Positions 41,331-49,541 are shown, numbered from the stretch's first letter. The stretch is 64,000 bases of DNA from Nocardioides mangrovi (GCF_020073815.1 NZ_JAIQZJ010000001.1:248001-312000); one strand, 5' to 3'. A program made the numbers and translations. The notes: generated by a model not told the origin, from the sequence alone.

Positions 41331-41969
41331 GTGACCGACGCGCTGGTGAGCACCCGACCTGCTCCCGCGCTGGTCCGCACCGCGAACGTCGTGGCCAAGC
41401 TCGGCCTCATCATGTTGCTCTGGGTCGCGCTCAGCCATCCCGATCTCGGTCACCTGCGTGGCAAGGCGGCCGTGGCCCGGGCGATCAGCTACCCCTTGAT
41501 GGCCTTCCTGGTGCCGGCCGCGTGGTACCTCTTCTGGCGCGACCGCGCCTACCCGTGGCTGGCCGACCTGCTGATCACGATCCCGTGCTTCAGCGACATC
41601 CTCGGCAACCGGCTCAACCTCTACGACACGCTCCGCTCGTTCGACGACTGGATGCACTTCGGCAACCTCGCACTGCTCACCGGCGGCGTCATCCTGCTGA
41701 CCCTGCCGCGCTCGGCGTCGCTCGGTGCCTGCCTCGAGCGCGCGCTGGCCTTCGGAGCGACGGCCGCGATCATCTGGGAGGTGGGGGAGTACCTCGCCTT
41801 CCTGCGCCTCTACGGCGACCGCTTCGACGCTTACGGCGACACCCTCGGCGACCTCTGCACCGGCACCGTCGGCGCGCTGGTCGGCGCGCTGGTGGTGCAC
41901 CGGCTCAGCCACACGGGCCGGATCACCGATCAGCCGCTGATCAGGGACAAGTCGCTGATCGCGGTGTAG
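41331..41969 (+). CDS. Multi-span membrane protein (YjdF/DUF2238-like)
   Basis: The 212-residue protein has five to six membrane helices. The motifs RSFDDWMHFGN, EVGEYLAF and DTLGDLCTGTVGALVGAL recall the YjdF/DUF2238 family, in which acidic and histidine residues lie in the helices; that link is tentative. The last 13 codons are antisense to the next gene, a 40-nt tail-to-tail overlap (41930-41969). The GTG start fits a leaderless -10. Confidence 0.7.
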   Translation: MTDALVSTRPAPALVRTANVVAKLGLIMLLWVALSHPDLGHLRGKAAVARAISYPLMAFLVPAAWYLFWRDRAYPWLADLLITIPCFSDILGNRLNLYDTLRSFDDWMHFGNLALLTGGVILLTLPRSASLGACLERALAFGATAAIIWEVGEYLAFLRLYGDRFDAYGDTLGDLCTGTVGALVGALVVHRLSHTGRITDQPLIRDKSLIAV

Positions 41970-42895
41970 TCACGCGACGACGCGCCCTTGCCCGGCGCCG
42001 ACACCGTGACCAGGCGCAGCGTGACCTTCGTGGTGGTGACGTCGACGTCCGTCGACTGCAGGTCGGTGGTGTCGCCGAGGTCCTGGTCGACGGTCGAGCC
42101 GTCGTCGAAGACCCACTGCACGCTCTGGATGCGGCGGTTGCCGTGGTACCAGTCGATCCCGTCGGTGGTCTTCGCGTAGCCGTTGACCAGCCCGACCGAG
42201 GTCAGGTGGGCCTCCTCGGGCAGGGTGACGACGACCTCCTCGCCGGAGCCGTCGCCCGCCATCCGCCACGCGGTCGACGGGTCGCCGTCGAGCATGTTGG
42301 CGGCGACGTACGTCGTCCGGTTGCCGTCGGCGTCCTGCCCGGGCGGCGCGGTCGCGGGGACGGTCACCGAGGAGTCGGCGGCGACGTCGCCCGGCTGGGT
42401 GTCGGAGCCCGCCGACGGGTTCGTCGACGGCTTGCGGGTCTTGCCGTGGTGGGGGCTGCTCGCCGGGCTGTCCGGGTCGCTCGACGTCGACGGCTCGTCG
42501 TCACTGCCCGTGAGCAGCACCAACCCGATGCCGATGACGACCAGCAGCACCGCGGCCCCCGCGAGCCACGGCCACAGCACCCGGCGCCGGTGCTGGGCGG
42601 GACCCCAGCTCTCGTAGGGGACCAGCTCGTCCTCGGGCACGTCGTCGTACGCCGCGCCCTCGTCCTCCACCTCGTCGGCGAAGAGGGGGAAGCGCGCCGG
42701 CGGCGGCGGTGTGTGCGGGGTCGGCGGCTCCGCCGGCGGGGTGGACGGGGGCGCGGACGGCGGCGCCTCCGGCGGCACGGCGGCGCGCTCGGCGGTGTCG
42801 GTGCGCCACGCACCAGCGGGCTCGACGGGCTGGCCGCAGTTGGTGCAGTAGCGGCCGACGCCGAGCTCGTGCCCGCAGCTGGAGCAGTACTTCAC
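41930..42895 (-). CDS. Zinc-ribbon membrane protein with discoidin-like domain
   Basis: The 321-residue protein has an N-terminal zinc ribbon (CSSCGHELGVGRYCTNCG, residues 4-21), a Pro-rich linker, one membrane helix (about 110-130), a Ser/Thr-rich segment and a C-terminal beta-sandwich. The sandwich (LDGDPSTAWRMAGDG, EEVVVTLPEEAHLTSVGLVNGYAK) resembles F5/8-type or NADase-type glycan-binding domains. The sandwich would lie outside the cell, which suggests binding of a wall glycan. The function is unknown. Its -10 overlaps the aroF stop codon. Confidence 0.8.
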   Translation of the reverse strand: MKYCSSCGHELGVGRYCTNCGQPVEPAGAWRTDTAERAAVPPEAPPSAPPSTPPAEPPTPHTPPPPARFPLFADEVEDEGAAYDDVPEDELVPYESWGPAQHRRRVLWPWLAGAAVLLVVIGIGLVLLTGSDDEPSTSSDPDSPASSPHHGKTRKPSTNPSAGSDTQPGDVAADSSVTVPATAPPGQDADGNRTTYVAANMLDGDPSTAWRMAGDGSGEEVVVTLPEEAHLTSVGLVNGYAKTTDGIDWYHGNRRIQSVQWVFDDGSTVDQDLGDTTDLQSTDVDVTTTKVTLRLVTVSAPGKGASSRDYTAISDLSLISG

Positions 42896-42902
42896 GGCCG
42901 TC

Positions 42903-42908
42903 AGACTA
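42903..42908 (-). promoter_or_regulatory. -10 element TAGTCT sharing the aroF stop codon
   Basis: On the minus strand TAGTCT lies 7 nt before the GTG of the zinc-ribbon gene, and its TAG (42908-42906) is the aroF stop codon. Confidence 0.45.
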
Positions 42909-43955
42909 GGACACGGCCCCCGCTGCCACTGCCGGACGGCGGCCGACCAGGTCGGGCAGACGGCGTACGGCCTGCGCGAGGTCGCGCAGCTCGGCGCCGA
43001 GGAGTGCCTGCGGGCCGTCGCAGAGCGCGGTCTCCGGCGTCGGGTGCACGTCGACGATGACGCCGTCCGCGCCGACCGCGATCGCCGCCCGCGACAGCGG
43101 GACGACGAGGTCCTTGCGGCCCGAGGCGTGCGAGGGGTCGACGATGATCGGCAGGTGGCTGGTCGCCTGCACGACCGGCACCGCGGAGATGTCGAGGGTG
43201 TTGCGCGTCGACGGCTCGAACGTGCGGATGCCGCGCTCGCACAGGACGACGTCGAGGTTGCCGCGCTGGGCGATGTACTCGGCCGCCATCAGCCACTCCT
43301 CGATGGTCGCGGTCATGCCGCGCTTGAGCAGCACCGGCCGGCCGGCGTCGCCCACGGCCTGCAGCAGCCCGAAGTTGGCCATGTTGCGGGTGCCGACCTG
43401 GAGCATGTCGGCGTGCTCGGCCACCACGGCGACGTCGCGCGCGTCGACGACCTCGGTGACGATCGGCAGCCCGGTCGCCTCGCCGACGGCGCCGAGGATC
43501 TCGAGGCCCGCGATGCCCAGGCCCTGGAAGGCGTACGGCGAGGTGCGCGGCTTGTAGGCCCCGCCACGCAGGATCGTCGCGCCCGCGGACTTGGCCATCT
43601 GGGCGGCCTCGAGGGTCTGCTGCGGGCTCTCGACCGCGCACGGACCGGCGATGAACGTGAACGTCTCGGGCCCGATCGGCACCTGCTGACCCGGGCGCCC
43701 GACCCAGACCGTGGAGCGGTCGGGGTGGTGCTGCCGGCTGACCAGCTTGTAGGGGTCGGAGATGCGGTGGACGTCCGCGACGCCCTTGAGGGTGCGCAGG
43801 TTGAGGTGGTGGAAGGACTCGATGTCGCCGACCAGGCCGATGATGGTGCGGACGACACCCTTGGACACGAAGGCCTCGCCGCCGACGCTCTCGACCTTCT
43901 CGACGACGTGCGCGACGTCCTCGTCGGTGGCATCGGGGGACATGACGACGACCAT
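42906..43955 (-). CDS. aroF: Class I (type Ib) DAHP synthase
   Basis: This is the second DAHP synthase of the window, of the KDO8PS-like type I beta family. The 349-residue product has an N-terminal ferredoxin-like regulatory domain (about 1-90: VVVMSPDATDEDVAHVVEKV) and a TIM barrel with FIAGPCAVES, ILRGGAYKPRTSPYAFQGLG, LQVGTRNMANF, LLKRGM and IVDPSHASGRKDLV. The regulatory domain suggests feedback control by Tyr or Phe, as in the B. subtilis and Thermotoga enzymes. Upstream lie a putative Tyr/Phe leader peptide and a hairpin. ATG 43955 follows a GAGAAGAGAG site. Confidence 0.95.
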   Translation of the reverse strand: MVVVMSPDATDEDVAHVVEKVESVGGEAFVSKGVVRTIIGLVGDIESFHHLNLRTLKGVADVHRISDPYKLVSRQHHPDRSTVWVGRPGQQVPIGPETFTFIAGPCAVESPQQTLEAAQMAKSAGATILRGGAYKPRTSPYAFQGLGIAGLEILGAVGEATGLPIVTEVVDARDVAVVAEHADMLQVGTRNMANFGLLQAVGDAGRPVLLKRGMTATIEEWLMAAEYIAQRGNLDVVLCERGIRTFEPSTRNTLDISAVPVVQATSHLPIIVDPSHASGRKDLVVPLSRAAIAVGADGVIVDVHPTPETALCDGPQALLGAELRDLAQAVRRLPDLVGRRPAVAAGAVS

Positions 43956-44006
43956 GGGATCTCTCTTCTCTGAGGAGAGGCCACGTCCTCGGGGCCTGAC
44001 ACACGA

Positions 44007-44035
44007 AACGCCCCACGGACATGGCCGGGGGCGTT
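44007..44035 (-). terminator. Attenuator-like hairpin upstream of aroF
   Basis: On the minus strand AACGCCCC (44035-44028) can pair with GGGGCGTT (44014-44007) around a loop of about 13 nt, with TCGTGTG downstream. It lies between the leader peptide stop and the aroF start. Confidence 0.5.
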
Positions 44036-44051
44036 GGTTGGGTGGGGCTGC

Positions 44052-44114
44052 CTACGACAGGACGGCCCGCACGGGTGCACCCGGCGAGTGTCCAAAGGCA
44101 TAGGTCAGCAGCAC
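44052..44114 (-). CDS. Putative aroF leader peptide (Tyr/Phe)
   Basis: A 20-codon ORF on the minus strand (GTG start at 44114, TAG at 44054-44052) encodes VLLTYAFGHSPGAPVRAVLS, with Tyr5 and Phe7. It is followed by a strong GC hairpin and then aroF, the arrangement of an amino-acid attenuator. Only one Tyr and one Phe codon are present, fewer than in classical leaders, so the call is tentative. Confidence 0.45.
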   Translation of the reverse strand: MLLTYAFGHSPGAPVRAVLS

Positions 44115-44156
44115 CCCGTCAGGGTAGGCGAGGGCGGGTGACGGTCGCCACGCCAT

Positions 44157-45263
44157 TCACGATGTGGACCGCTGGTCGACGAGGACCAGTCGCAGCCACG
44201 CCGCGAGGTCGGCGACCTCCGCCTCGACGGCGTCGCGCTCCGCGGCGGTCAGCTCCACGTCGAGGTGCAGCGCGTCGACGTAGAGCGCCCCGGCGGTGCG
44301 GTCGGCGGTCGCGTCGAGCTTGCCGACGAGCCGGTCGCCCACGAGCACGGGCAGGGCGTAGTAGCCCCATCTGCGCTGGGCCGCCGGCTTGTACATCTCC
44401 AGCTGGTAGTCGAAGCCGAACAGCTCGGTCATCCGCTTGCGGTCCTGGACGAGCCGGTCGAACGGCGAGAGCAGCGCGGCGCGTCCGTCGAAGGACCCGT
44501 CGAGCGCGGCCGGGTCGACCCGCCACTGGCCCTTCGTGCCCTCGACGACCGCGGGCTCGCCGACCTCACCGACGGAGTGGGGCTCGCCAGGGGCGAGCGC
44601 GGCCTTGGCGCGGGCGATGCCGAGCGCGCGCAGCCGGCGCTCGCGGACGAGCCGGTCGGCCTCGTCGACCGGCGGCACGGGGTCGTCGGGGTAGACGCGC
44701 TCGGCGAGGTCCCACAGCTGCTCGCGGCCCCGCCGGCCGGCACCGGCGACCTCGCCGCGCGCGACCATCATCTGGAGCAGCATCCGGACGTTGCGGTCGT
44801 TGTTCCAGCCCGAGGACTGCCACGGCACCTCGCAGCTGTCGGGCAGCTCGCTCGCGGGCAGCGGTCCGTCGGCACGCAGGCGCTCGAGCAGGTCGCGTCG
44901 GCACCCGTCGTTGGCCTCGACCCACTCCTGGCGCTGGACCTGCCACGGCTTCAGCTCGCCGACGCCCGGCCAGGCCGCCATCTCGGCGCGGAAGAGCGCG
45001 ACGTCCTCGGCCGGCCGCACGAAGCCCTGCAGCTCGACCAGCCGCTGCTCGTCGACGGCGTCGCGCAGCTCGCCCACGTCGTACGACGACCCGAGCCTGC
45101 TCCACAGCACCAGGTCGGCGCTCGGCGCGATCGCGCTCGTCGGCTCGGCCTGCAGCACCATCAGGTGACGCACGACCTCCAGCAGGTCGTCGGGCCGCGG
45201 CGCGGTGAGCAGCTGCGCGCGCACCGCGATCCGCCGGGCCTGCTCGCGGGTCAGCTGGTGCAC
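44157..45263 (-). CDS. Crosslink-repair DNA glycosylase-like protein (YcaQ/AlkX, HTH_42)
   Basis: The 368-residue HTH_42 winged-helix protein belongs to the family of E. coli AlkX/YcaQ and Streptomyces AlkZ, which unhook interstrand DNA crosslinks. The family feature near the N-terminus (LMVLQAEPTSAI) is present. The catalytic Q-x-Q/D positions read Gln-Ala-Glu here, a variant. C-terminal features are DRLVQDRKRMTELFGFDYQLEMYKP and the QRRWGYYALPVL segment. The start at 45263 (VHQLTREQ) fits TAGGGT 7 nt upstream; a GTG 24 nt earlier is inside or before that promoter. Confidence 0.82.
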   Translation of the reverse strand: MHQLTREQARRIAVRAQLLTAPRPDDLLEVVRHLMVLQAEPTSAIAPSADLVLWSRLGSSYDVGELRDAVDEQRLVELQGFVRPAEDVALFRAEMAAWPGVGELKPWQVQRQEWVEANDGCRRDLLERLRADGPLPASELPDSCEVPWQSSGWNNDRNVRMLLQMMVARGEVAGAGRRGREQLWDLAERVYPDDPVPPVDEADRLVRERRLRALGIARAKAALAPGEPHSVGEVGEPAVVEGTKGQWRVDPAALDGSFDGRAALLSPFDRLVQDRKRMTELFGFDYQLEMYKPAAQRRWGYYALPVLVGDRLVGKLDATADRTAGALYVDALHLDVELTAAERDAVEAEVADLAAWLRLVLVDQRSTS

Positions 45264-45270
45264 GGGGTCG

Positions 45271-45276
45271 ACCCTA
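45271..45276 (-). promoter_or_regulatory. -10 element TAGGGT for the HTH_42 gene
   Basis: TAGGGT on the minus strand, 7 nt before GTG 45263; it argues against the upstream GTG at 45287. Confidence 0.4.
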
Positions 45277-45292
45277 GGCGGCGCCACCGACG

Positions 45293-46183
45293 TCAGACCG
45301 CGATGTGCGGCACCTCGCCCTCGAGGTGACGCCGCGGGGTGAGCTCGACGGTCAGCATCGCGACGAGGACGAGGACGCCGCCGAGCAGCATGCGGGTGGT
45401 GAGCGACTCGCCGCCGAGCAGCACCGCGAAGAAGGCCGCGAACACGGGCTCCATGCTCATCACGATCGCGGTGCGGGTGGCGGAGAGATGGGCCTGCGCC
45501 CAGGTCTGGCCGAGCAGCGCCAGGGCCGCCGGGAAGACCGCCATGTAGACGACCGAGAGCCAGTCCCGACCGGTCGACGGCAGCACGATGCCGTGCGGTG
45601 CGCTGGCGACCAGGCAGATCACCGCCACCATGACCACCTGGAGGATCGACATGCCGAGGGCGTCACGGGCGTTCGACCAGGCCCCGAGTCCCACGATGTG
45701 CAGCGCGTAGAGCATCGCGGCCACGAAGGTGAGCGCCTCGCCGTACCCGACCGAGAAGCCGTCGAGGGTCAGCACCGCGAGTCCGGCGAAGGCCAGGAGC
45801 ACGGCCAGCCAGGTGGCGCCGGTGATCCGGTTGCGGAGCAGCACGGCGGCGAAGAGCGGTGTCGCGACGACGTACATCCCGGTGATGAAGCCGGACACGC
45901 TCGCGGGCGTGTGCGCGAGCCCGAGGGTCTGGAGGATCTGCGCGACGCCGTACACGCCGCCGAGCACGACGGCCTGCCGACGGGCCGCGGGGGAGAGCCG
46001 GACGACGGCCTTCGGTGCGACGACGAGCAGCAGCACGCCGGCGATCGAGAAGCGGACCGCCAGGAAGTCGACCGCCGGCACCCGGTCGAGCAGGTCGTGG
46101 ATCAGGAAGAACGTCGAGCCCCAGCAGGCCGTGATCCCGAGCAGGACCAGGGTGGCGAGCAGCGACGTGCGCCGCTCACCCAT
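45293..46183 (-). CDS. EamA (drug/metabolite transporter) family permease
   Basis: The 296-residue protein has ten predicted membrane helices formed by two EamA repeats. The first repeat shows ACWGSTFFLIHDLL and RFSIAGVLLL; the second has the conserved end MSMEPVFAAFFAVLLGGE. The substrate is unknown; family members export amino acids, sugars or nucleotide metabolites. The ATG at 46183 overlaps the end of endonuclease IV by 8 nt, so it is the second gene of that transcript. An in-frame start further upstream inside nfo is unlikely. Confidence 0.88.
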   Translation of the reverse strand: MGERRTSLLATLVLLGITACWGSTFFLIHDLLDRVPAVDFLAVRFSIAGVLLLVVAPKAVVRLSPAARRQAVVLGGVYGVAQILQTLGLAHTPASVSGFITGMYVVATPLFAAVLLRNRITGATWLAVLLAFAGLAVLTLDGFSVGYGEALTFVAAMLYALHIVGLGAWSNARDALGMSILQVVMVAVICLVASAPHGIVLPSTGRDWLSVVYMAVFPAALALLGQTWAQAHLSATRTAIVMSMEPVFAAFFAVLLGGESLTTRMLLGGVLVLVAMLTVELTPRRHLEGEVPHIAV

Positions 46184-47030
46184 CGCGGAGACGCTTGAGC
46201 AGCGGGATGTCGCGGTTGTCGGCACTGCGCGAGTCCGGCGTCTCGAGGATGAAGGGCACGCCCTCGGTGGCCGGGTGCGCGAAGAGCTCCGCGAAGGCCG
46301 CCTCGCCGATGTGCCCCTCGCCGATCCGCTGGTGCCGGTCCTTGAAGGCCCCGCGCACGTCCATCGAGTCGTTCGCGTGGATCAGCCGCAGCCGGCCGGG
46401 CCCGCCGATCTCGACGATCCGGTCGACGGTCGCGGTCGTGCCGCCCGGCTCGTCCAGCGGCGCGCCGGCCGCGAAGACGTGGCAGGTGTCGAGGCAGATG
46501 CCGGCCTTGGGGTGGTCGTCGAGCGCGGCGAGGTAGGGCGCGAGGTCCTCGACGCCCGCACACAGCGACCGGCCCTGCCCGGCGGTCGGCTCGAGGAGCA
46601 GCCACGGAGCGTCCTCGCCCTCGATGGCCTCGAGCAGCGGCAGCAGTCCCTCGCGGACCTGCCGCATGGCCCGCGAGTCGTCGCTGTCGCCGACGTACGA
46701 GCCCGTGTGCACGACCACGCCCTCGGCCCCGATCTCCGCGGCCCGCTTGAGGTTGTGGGCGACGGAGGCCACCGAGCTCTCGTAGGTCTTCGCCGTGGGC
46801 GAGCCGAGGTTGACCAGGTACGGCGCGTGGATGAAGGTGCGCGTGCCCCGCTCGGTCATCAGGTCGCGGAAGCGCGCGTCCTCGGCCGGCTTGCCCTCCG
46901 TCAGCGCCCAGCCGCGCGGGTTGCCCACGAAGACCTGGAAGGTCTCGCAGCCGAGCTCGTCGGCGTGTGCGACCGCCCCGTCCACGAGGCCCTTGCCGAC
47001 CAGGACGTGGGTGCCGATCGGGTTGCGCAT
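46176..47030 (-). CDS. nfo: Endonuclease IV (AP endonuclease)
   Basis: This TIM-barrel enzyme cleaves at abasic sites in base excision repair. The 284-residue product keeps the trinuclear zinc ligands: IHAPYLVNL, VVHTGSYVG, LLEPTAGQG, CLDTCHVFAAG, HANDSMDVRGA...DRHQRIGEGHIG and LETPD. Length and motifs are complete. It lies beside a crosslink-glycosylase-like gene, so the two may form a small DNA-repair region, though the EamA gene separates them. The ATG is 6 nt after TAGGTT on the minus strand. Confidence 0.94.
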   Translation of the reverse strand: MRNPIGTHVLVGKGLVDGAVAHADELGCETFQVFVGNPRGWALTEGKPAEDARFRDLMTERGTRTFIHAPYLVNLGSPTAKTYESSVASVAHNLKRAAEIGAEGVVVHTGSYVGDSDDSRAMRQVREGLLPLLEAIEGEDAPWLLLEPTAGQGRSLCAGVEDLAPYLAALDDHPKAGICLDTCHVFAAGAPLDEPGGTTATVDRIVEIGGPGRLRLIHANDSMDVRGAFKDRHQRIGEGHIGEAAFAELFAHPATEGVPFILETPDSRSADNRDIPLLKRLRDG

Positions 47031-47036
47031 CGCGCC

Positions 47037-47042
47037 AACCTA
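47037..47042 (-). promoter_or_regulatory. -10 element TAGGTT for nfo
   Basis: TAGGTT on the minus strand, 6 nt before the ATG at 47030. Confidence 0.4.
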
Positions 47043-47056
47043 TCGGCGCGTCCGGG

Positions 47057-49036
47057 TCAGATGATCGACAGGGTGATGGTCGAGCCCCGGGGCACGCTCT
47101 GGCCGCTGCCGGGGTCCTGGGAGAAGACGAAGCCGAGGCCGAGGTAGCCGGCGGCCTTCTCGGTGGTCACGTGGAAGCCGAGCGCCTCGAGGGTCTTGGT
47201 CGCGGCGTCGACGCCCTGGGCGCGGACGTTCGGGACCTCGACGAGCGGCGGACCCTGCGAGACCACGAACGAGATGTCGTCGCCGTGGTGGAGGGTGCTG
47301 CCGCCGGTCGGGTCCTGCGAGATGACGTCGCCCTCGGCCACGTCATCGGAGTACTCCTGGGACGCGATCCTGCCGTTGAGACCGTGCTTGTCGGCCCACG
47401 CCATGGCCGCGTCGGCGTCCTTGCCGGTCCAGTCGCGGACGTTCACCGGCCGGGGGCCCTTGCTGACGACGAGGTCGACGGGCGTGTCCGGGCGCAGCGT
47501 GGTGCCGGCCTTGGGGTCGGTGCGGATGACGACGCCCTCGGCGACGTCGTCGGACCAGCGCTCGACCGACTCGCCGTAGGCGAGGTGCGTCGCGGTCAGC
47601 GCGTCCTGGGCCTGGTCGACGGTCTTGCCGGCGAGCTTCGGGACGTCGTACCGCTCCTTGCCGAGCGAGATCGTCACCGTGACGGTGCCGCCGTCGACGA
47701 CCTTCGCGCCGGGCTCGGGGTCGGTGGCGACCACGCGGCCGGCGGGGACGGTCTCGGAGTAGGCCTCCTCGCCGAACGCCGCGTCGAGGCCGGCGTCGTC
47801 GAGCTTCTCGGTCGCGGCGGCCTTGGTCAGGCCGAGCACGCCGGGTGTGTTGGTGTAGCGGCCGTCGAGGAACCACCACGCGCCCACGCCGCCGCCGACG
47901 ACCAGCAGCAGGAGCACGAGCAGCAGCACGAGGCCCTTGCGCGAGCGGCGGGGCGGTCGGGTGGCCGGAGGGGCGGCCGCGGGGCGCGGCAGCGTGCGCA
48001 GCGGCGTGGTGACCTCGCCCGGCGGGGGCGGGACGTAGGCCGGGACGACGTCGGACCCGAAGGGCTCCGGCGCGGTGTCGTCGGGGCCGGGCGCCTCGGC
48101 GGCCTCGAAGCGCATCCGCAGCGGCGTGAGGTCGGCGGTCAGGTCGGCGTCGTCGACGACGCCCTCGGCCAGCGCGTGGCTGACCCGGTGGACCTGGTGG
48201 AGCAGCACGCCGGCGTCGGACGGGCGCAGCTCCTTGTCGCGCGCGGTCGCTCGCGCGACCAGCGCGTCGACGTACGCCGGGATGCCGGGCACCACGCTCG
48301 ACGGCGCGGGGACGTCCTCGTGGACGTGCTTGTAGGCGACCTGGATCGGCGACTCGCCCTCGTGGGGCTTGGTGCCGGTGAGCATCTCGAAGAGCAGCAC
48401 GCCGGCGGCGTAGACGTCGGCGCGGGCGTCGGCGCGACCGTCGACCACGAGCTCGGGCGCGAGGTAGGAGACGGTGCCGATGAGGACGCCGCCCGTGGCG
48501 GTGTGCTGGGTGTCGGCGCTGACCGCGCGGGCCAGGCCGAAGTCGGCGACCTTGATCCGGCCGTCGTCGGCGATGAGGACGTTCTCGGGCTTCACGTCGC
48601 GGTGGATGAGCCCCGCCCGGTGGGCGGACGCGAGCGCGGACAGGATCGGCTCGAGCAGCGCCAGCGCGCGCCCCGGCGGGATCGGGCTCTCCTTGCGGAT
48701 CACGTCGCGCAGCGTGTGACCGTCGATGAGCTCCATCGCCAGGAAGACGGTGCCGTCGTCGTCGCCCTGGTCGTAGACCGCGACGACGTTCGGGTGGGAG
48801 AGCCGCGCGGCGGCCCGCGCCTCGCGGACGAAGCGGGCCGCGAACTCAGCGTCGTCCCCCATCCCCGGGTGCATGATCTTGACCGCGACGGTGCGGTCGA
48901 GCCGGAGGTCGGTGGCCTCGTAGACACTGGCCATGCCGCCGCGTGCGATCCGTGACCCGACCCGGTAGCGGCCGTCGAGGAGCCGCCCGGTCATGGGGTC
49001 GCTGGCGCCGCCAGCGGCGTGCCGGTCTGGCTGCAC
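47057..49036 (-). CDS. pknL: Ser/Thr protein kinase with four PASTA domains (PknL type)
   Basis: The 659-residue membrane receptor kinase has a kinase domain at about 22-280, with a glycine loop from residue 30, Lys53, HRDVKPEN (145-152) and DFG (165-167). A juxtamembrane linker, one membrane helix (about 365-385) and four PASTA repeats follow; the repeats bind peptidoglycan fragments or lipid II. Mycobacterial PknL lacks PASTA repeats, whereas Streptomyces forms have them. AGGAGG lies 6 nt before the GTG at 49036. The divergent gene at 49176 encodes an Rv2175c-like protein, a known PknL substrate in mycobacteria. Confidence 0.92.
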   Translation of the reverse strand: MQPDRHAAGGASDPMTGRLLDGRYRVGSRIARGGMASVYEATDLRLDRTVAVKIMHPGMGDDAEFAARFVREARAAARLSHPNVVAVYDQGDDDGTVFLAMELIDGHTLRDVIRKESPIPPGRALALLEPILSALASAHRAGLIHRDVKPENVLIADDGRIKVADFGLARAVSADTQHTATGGVLIGTVSYLAPELVVDGRADARADVYAAGVLLFEMLTGTKPHEGESPIQVAYKHVHEDVPAPSSVVPGIPAYVDALVARATARDKELRPSDAGVLLHQVHRVSHALAEGVVDDADLTADLTPLRMRFEAAEAPGPDDTAPEPFGSDVVPAYVPPPPGEVTTPLRTLPRPAAAPPATRPPRRSRKGLVLLLVLLLLVVGGGVGAWWFLDGRYTNTPGVLGLTKAAATEKLDDAGLDAAFGEEAYSETVPAGRVVATDPEPGAKVVDGGTVTVTISLGKERYDVPKLAGKTVDQAQDALTATHLAYGESVERWSDDVAEGVVIRTDPKAGTTLRPDTPVDLVVSKGPRPVNVRDWTGKDADAAMAWADKHGLNGRIASQEYSDDVAEGDVISQDPTGGSTLHHGDDISFVVSQGPPLVEVPNVRAQGVDAATKTLEALGFHVTTEKAAGYLGLGFVFSQDPGSGQSVPRGSTITLSII

Positions 49037-49163
49037 AGCGACCCTCCTGTGTCCGGACGGGGAAGGATCCGGGACCTTCAGTGGCCCCAATCGTACGGAC
49101 GCCGCCGCCTCACGCCGCGTTGGCGGGCGCCCGGCGTGGCGCGGACCACGCCGGGCGCGGTGC

Positions 49164-49169
49164 CAGAAT
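49164..49169 (+). promoter_or_regulatory. -10-like CAGAAT for the Rv2175c-like gene
   Basis: CAGAAT is 6 nt before the ATG at 49176. Confidence 0.3.
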
Positions 49170-49175
49170 GGAGCC

Positions 49176-49538
49176 ATGGACAAGCTCGCCGACGCCGACC
49201 TGGCCGCCCTCGTCCCGGACTGGAACGACTGGGCCGAGACCGCCCGTCAGCTGGGGGTCAGCGTGAGCCGGGTCCGGACGATGATCCGCGAGCACCAGCT
49301 CGCGGCCGCCGTACCGTCCCCTGGCGCGGGGCAGCAGGTGCCCGCGGGGTTCGTGCAGGACGGCGTGGTCGTCAAGGGTCTGCCCGGGCTGCTGACGCTG
49401 CTGCACGACGCCGGGTACGACGACCGCGAGTGCATCGCCTGGATCTTCACCGACGACGACCTGCCGGGCCGCCCGATCGACGCGCTGCGGGAGAACCGCG
49501 GCTCGGAGGTCAAGCGCCGCGCGCAGGCGATGCTGTAG
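49176..49538 (+). CDS. Rv2175c-like DNA-binding protein
   Basis: The 120-residue protein has a winged helix-turn-helix (LGVSVSRVRTMIREHQLAAAVPSPG) and a C-terminal helical part (GYDDRECIAWIFTDDD, DALREN). It matches Rv2175c of M. tuberculosis, which binds DNA and is phosphorylated by PknL on an N-terminal threonine; the equivalent N-terminus here is MDKLADADLAALV without a Thr near the start. The partner kinase gene lies divergently, 140 nt away. It probably links PknL signalling to gene expression. It is convergent with the polyprenyl synthase gene (3-nt gap). Confidence 0.85.
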   Translation: MDKLADADLAALVPDWNDWAETARQLGVSVSRVRTMIREHQLAAAVPSPGAGQQVPAGFVQDGVVVKGLPGLLTLLHDAGYDDRECIAWIFTDDDLPGRPIDALRENRGSEVKRRAQAML

Positions 49539-49541
49539 CGC

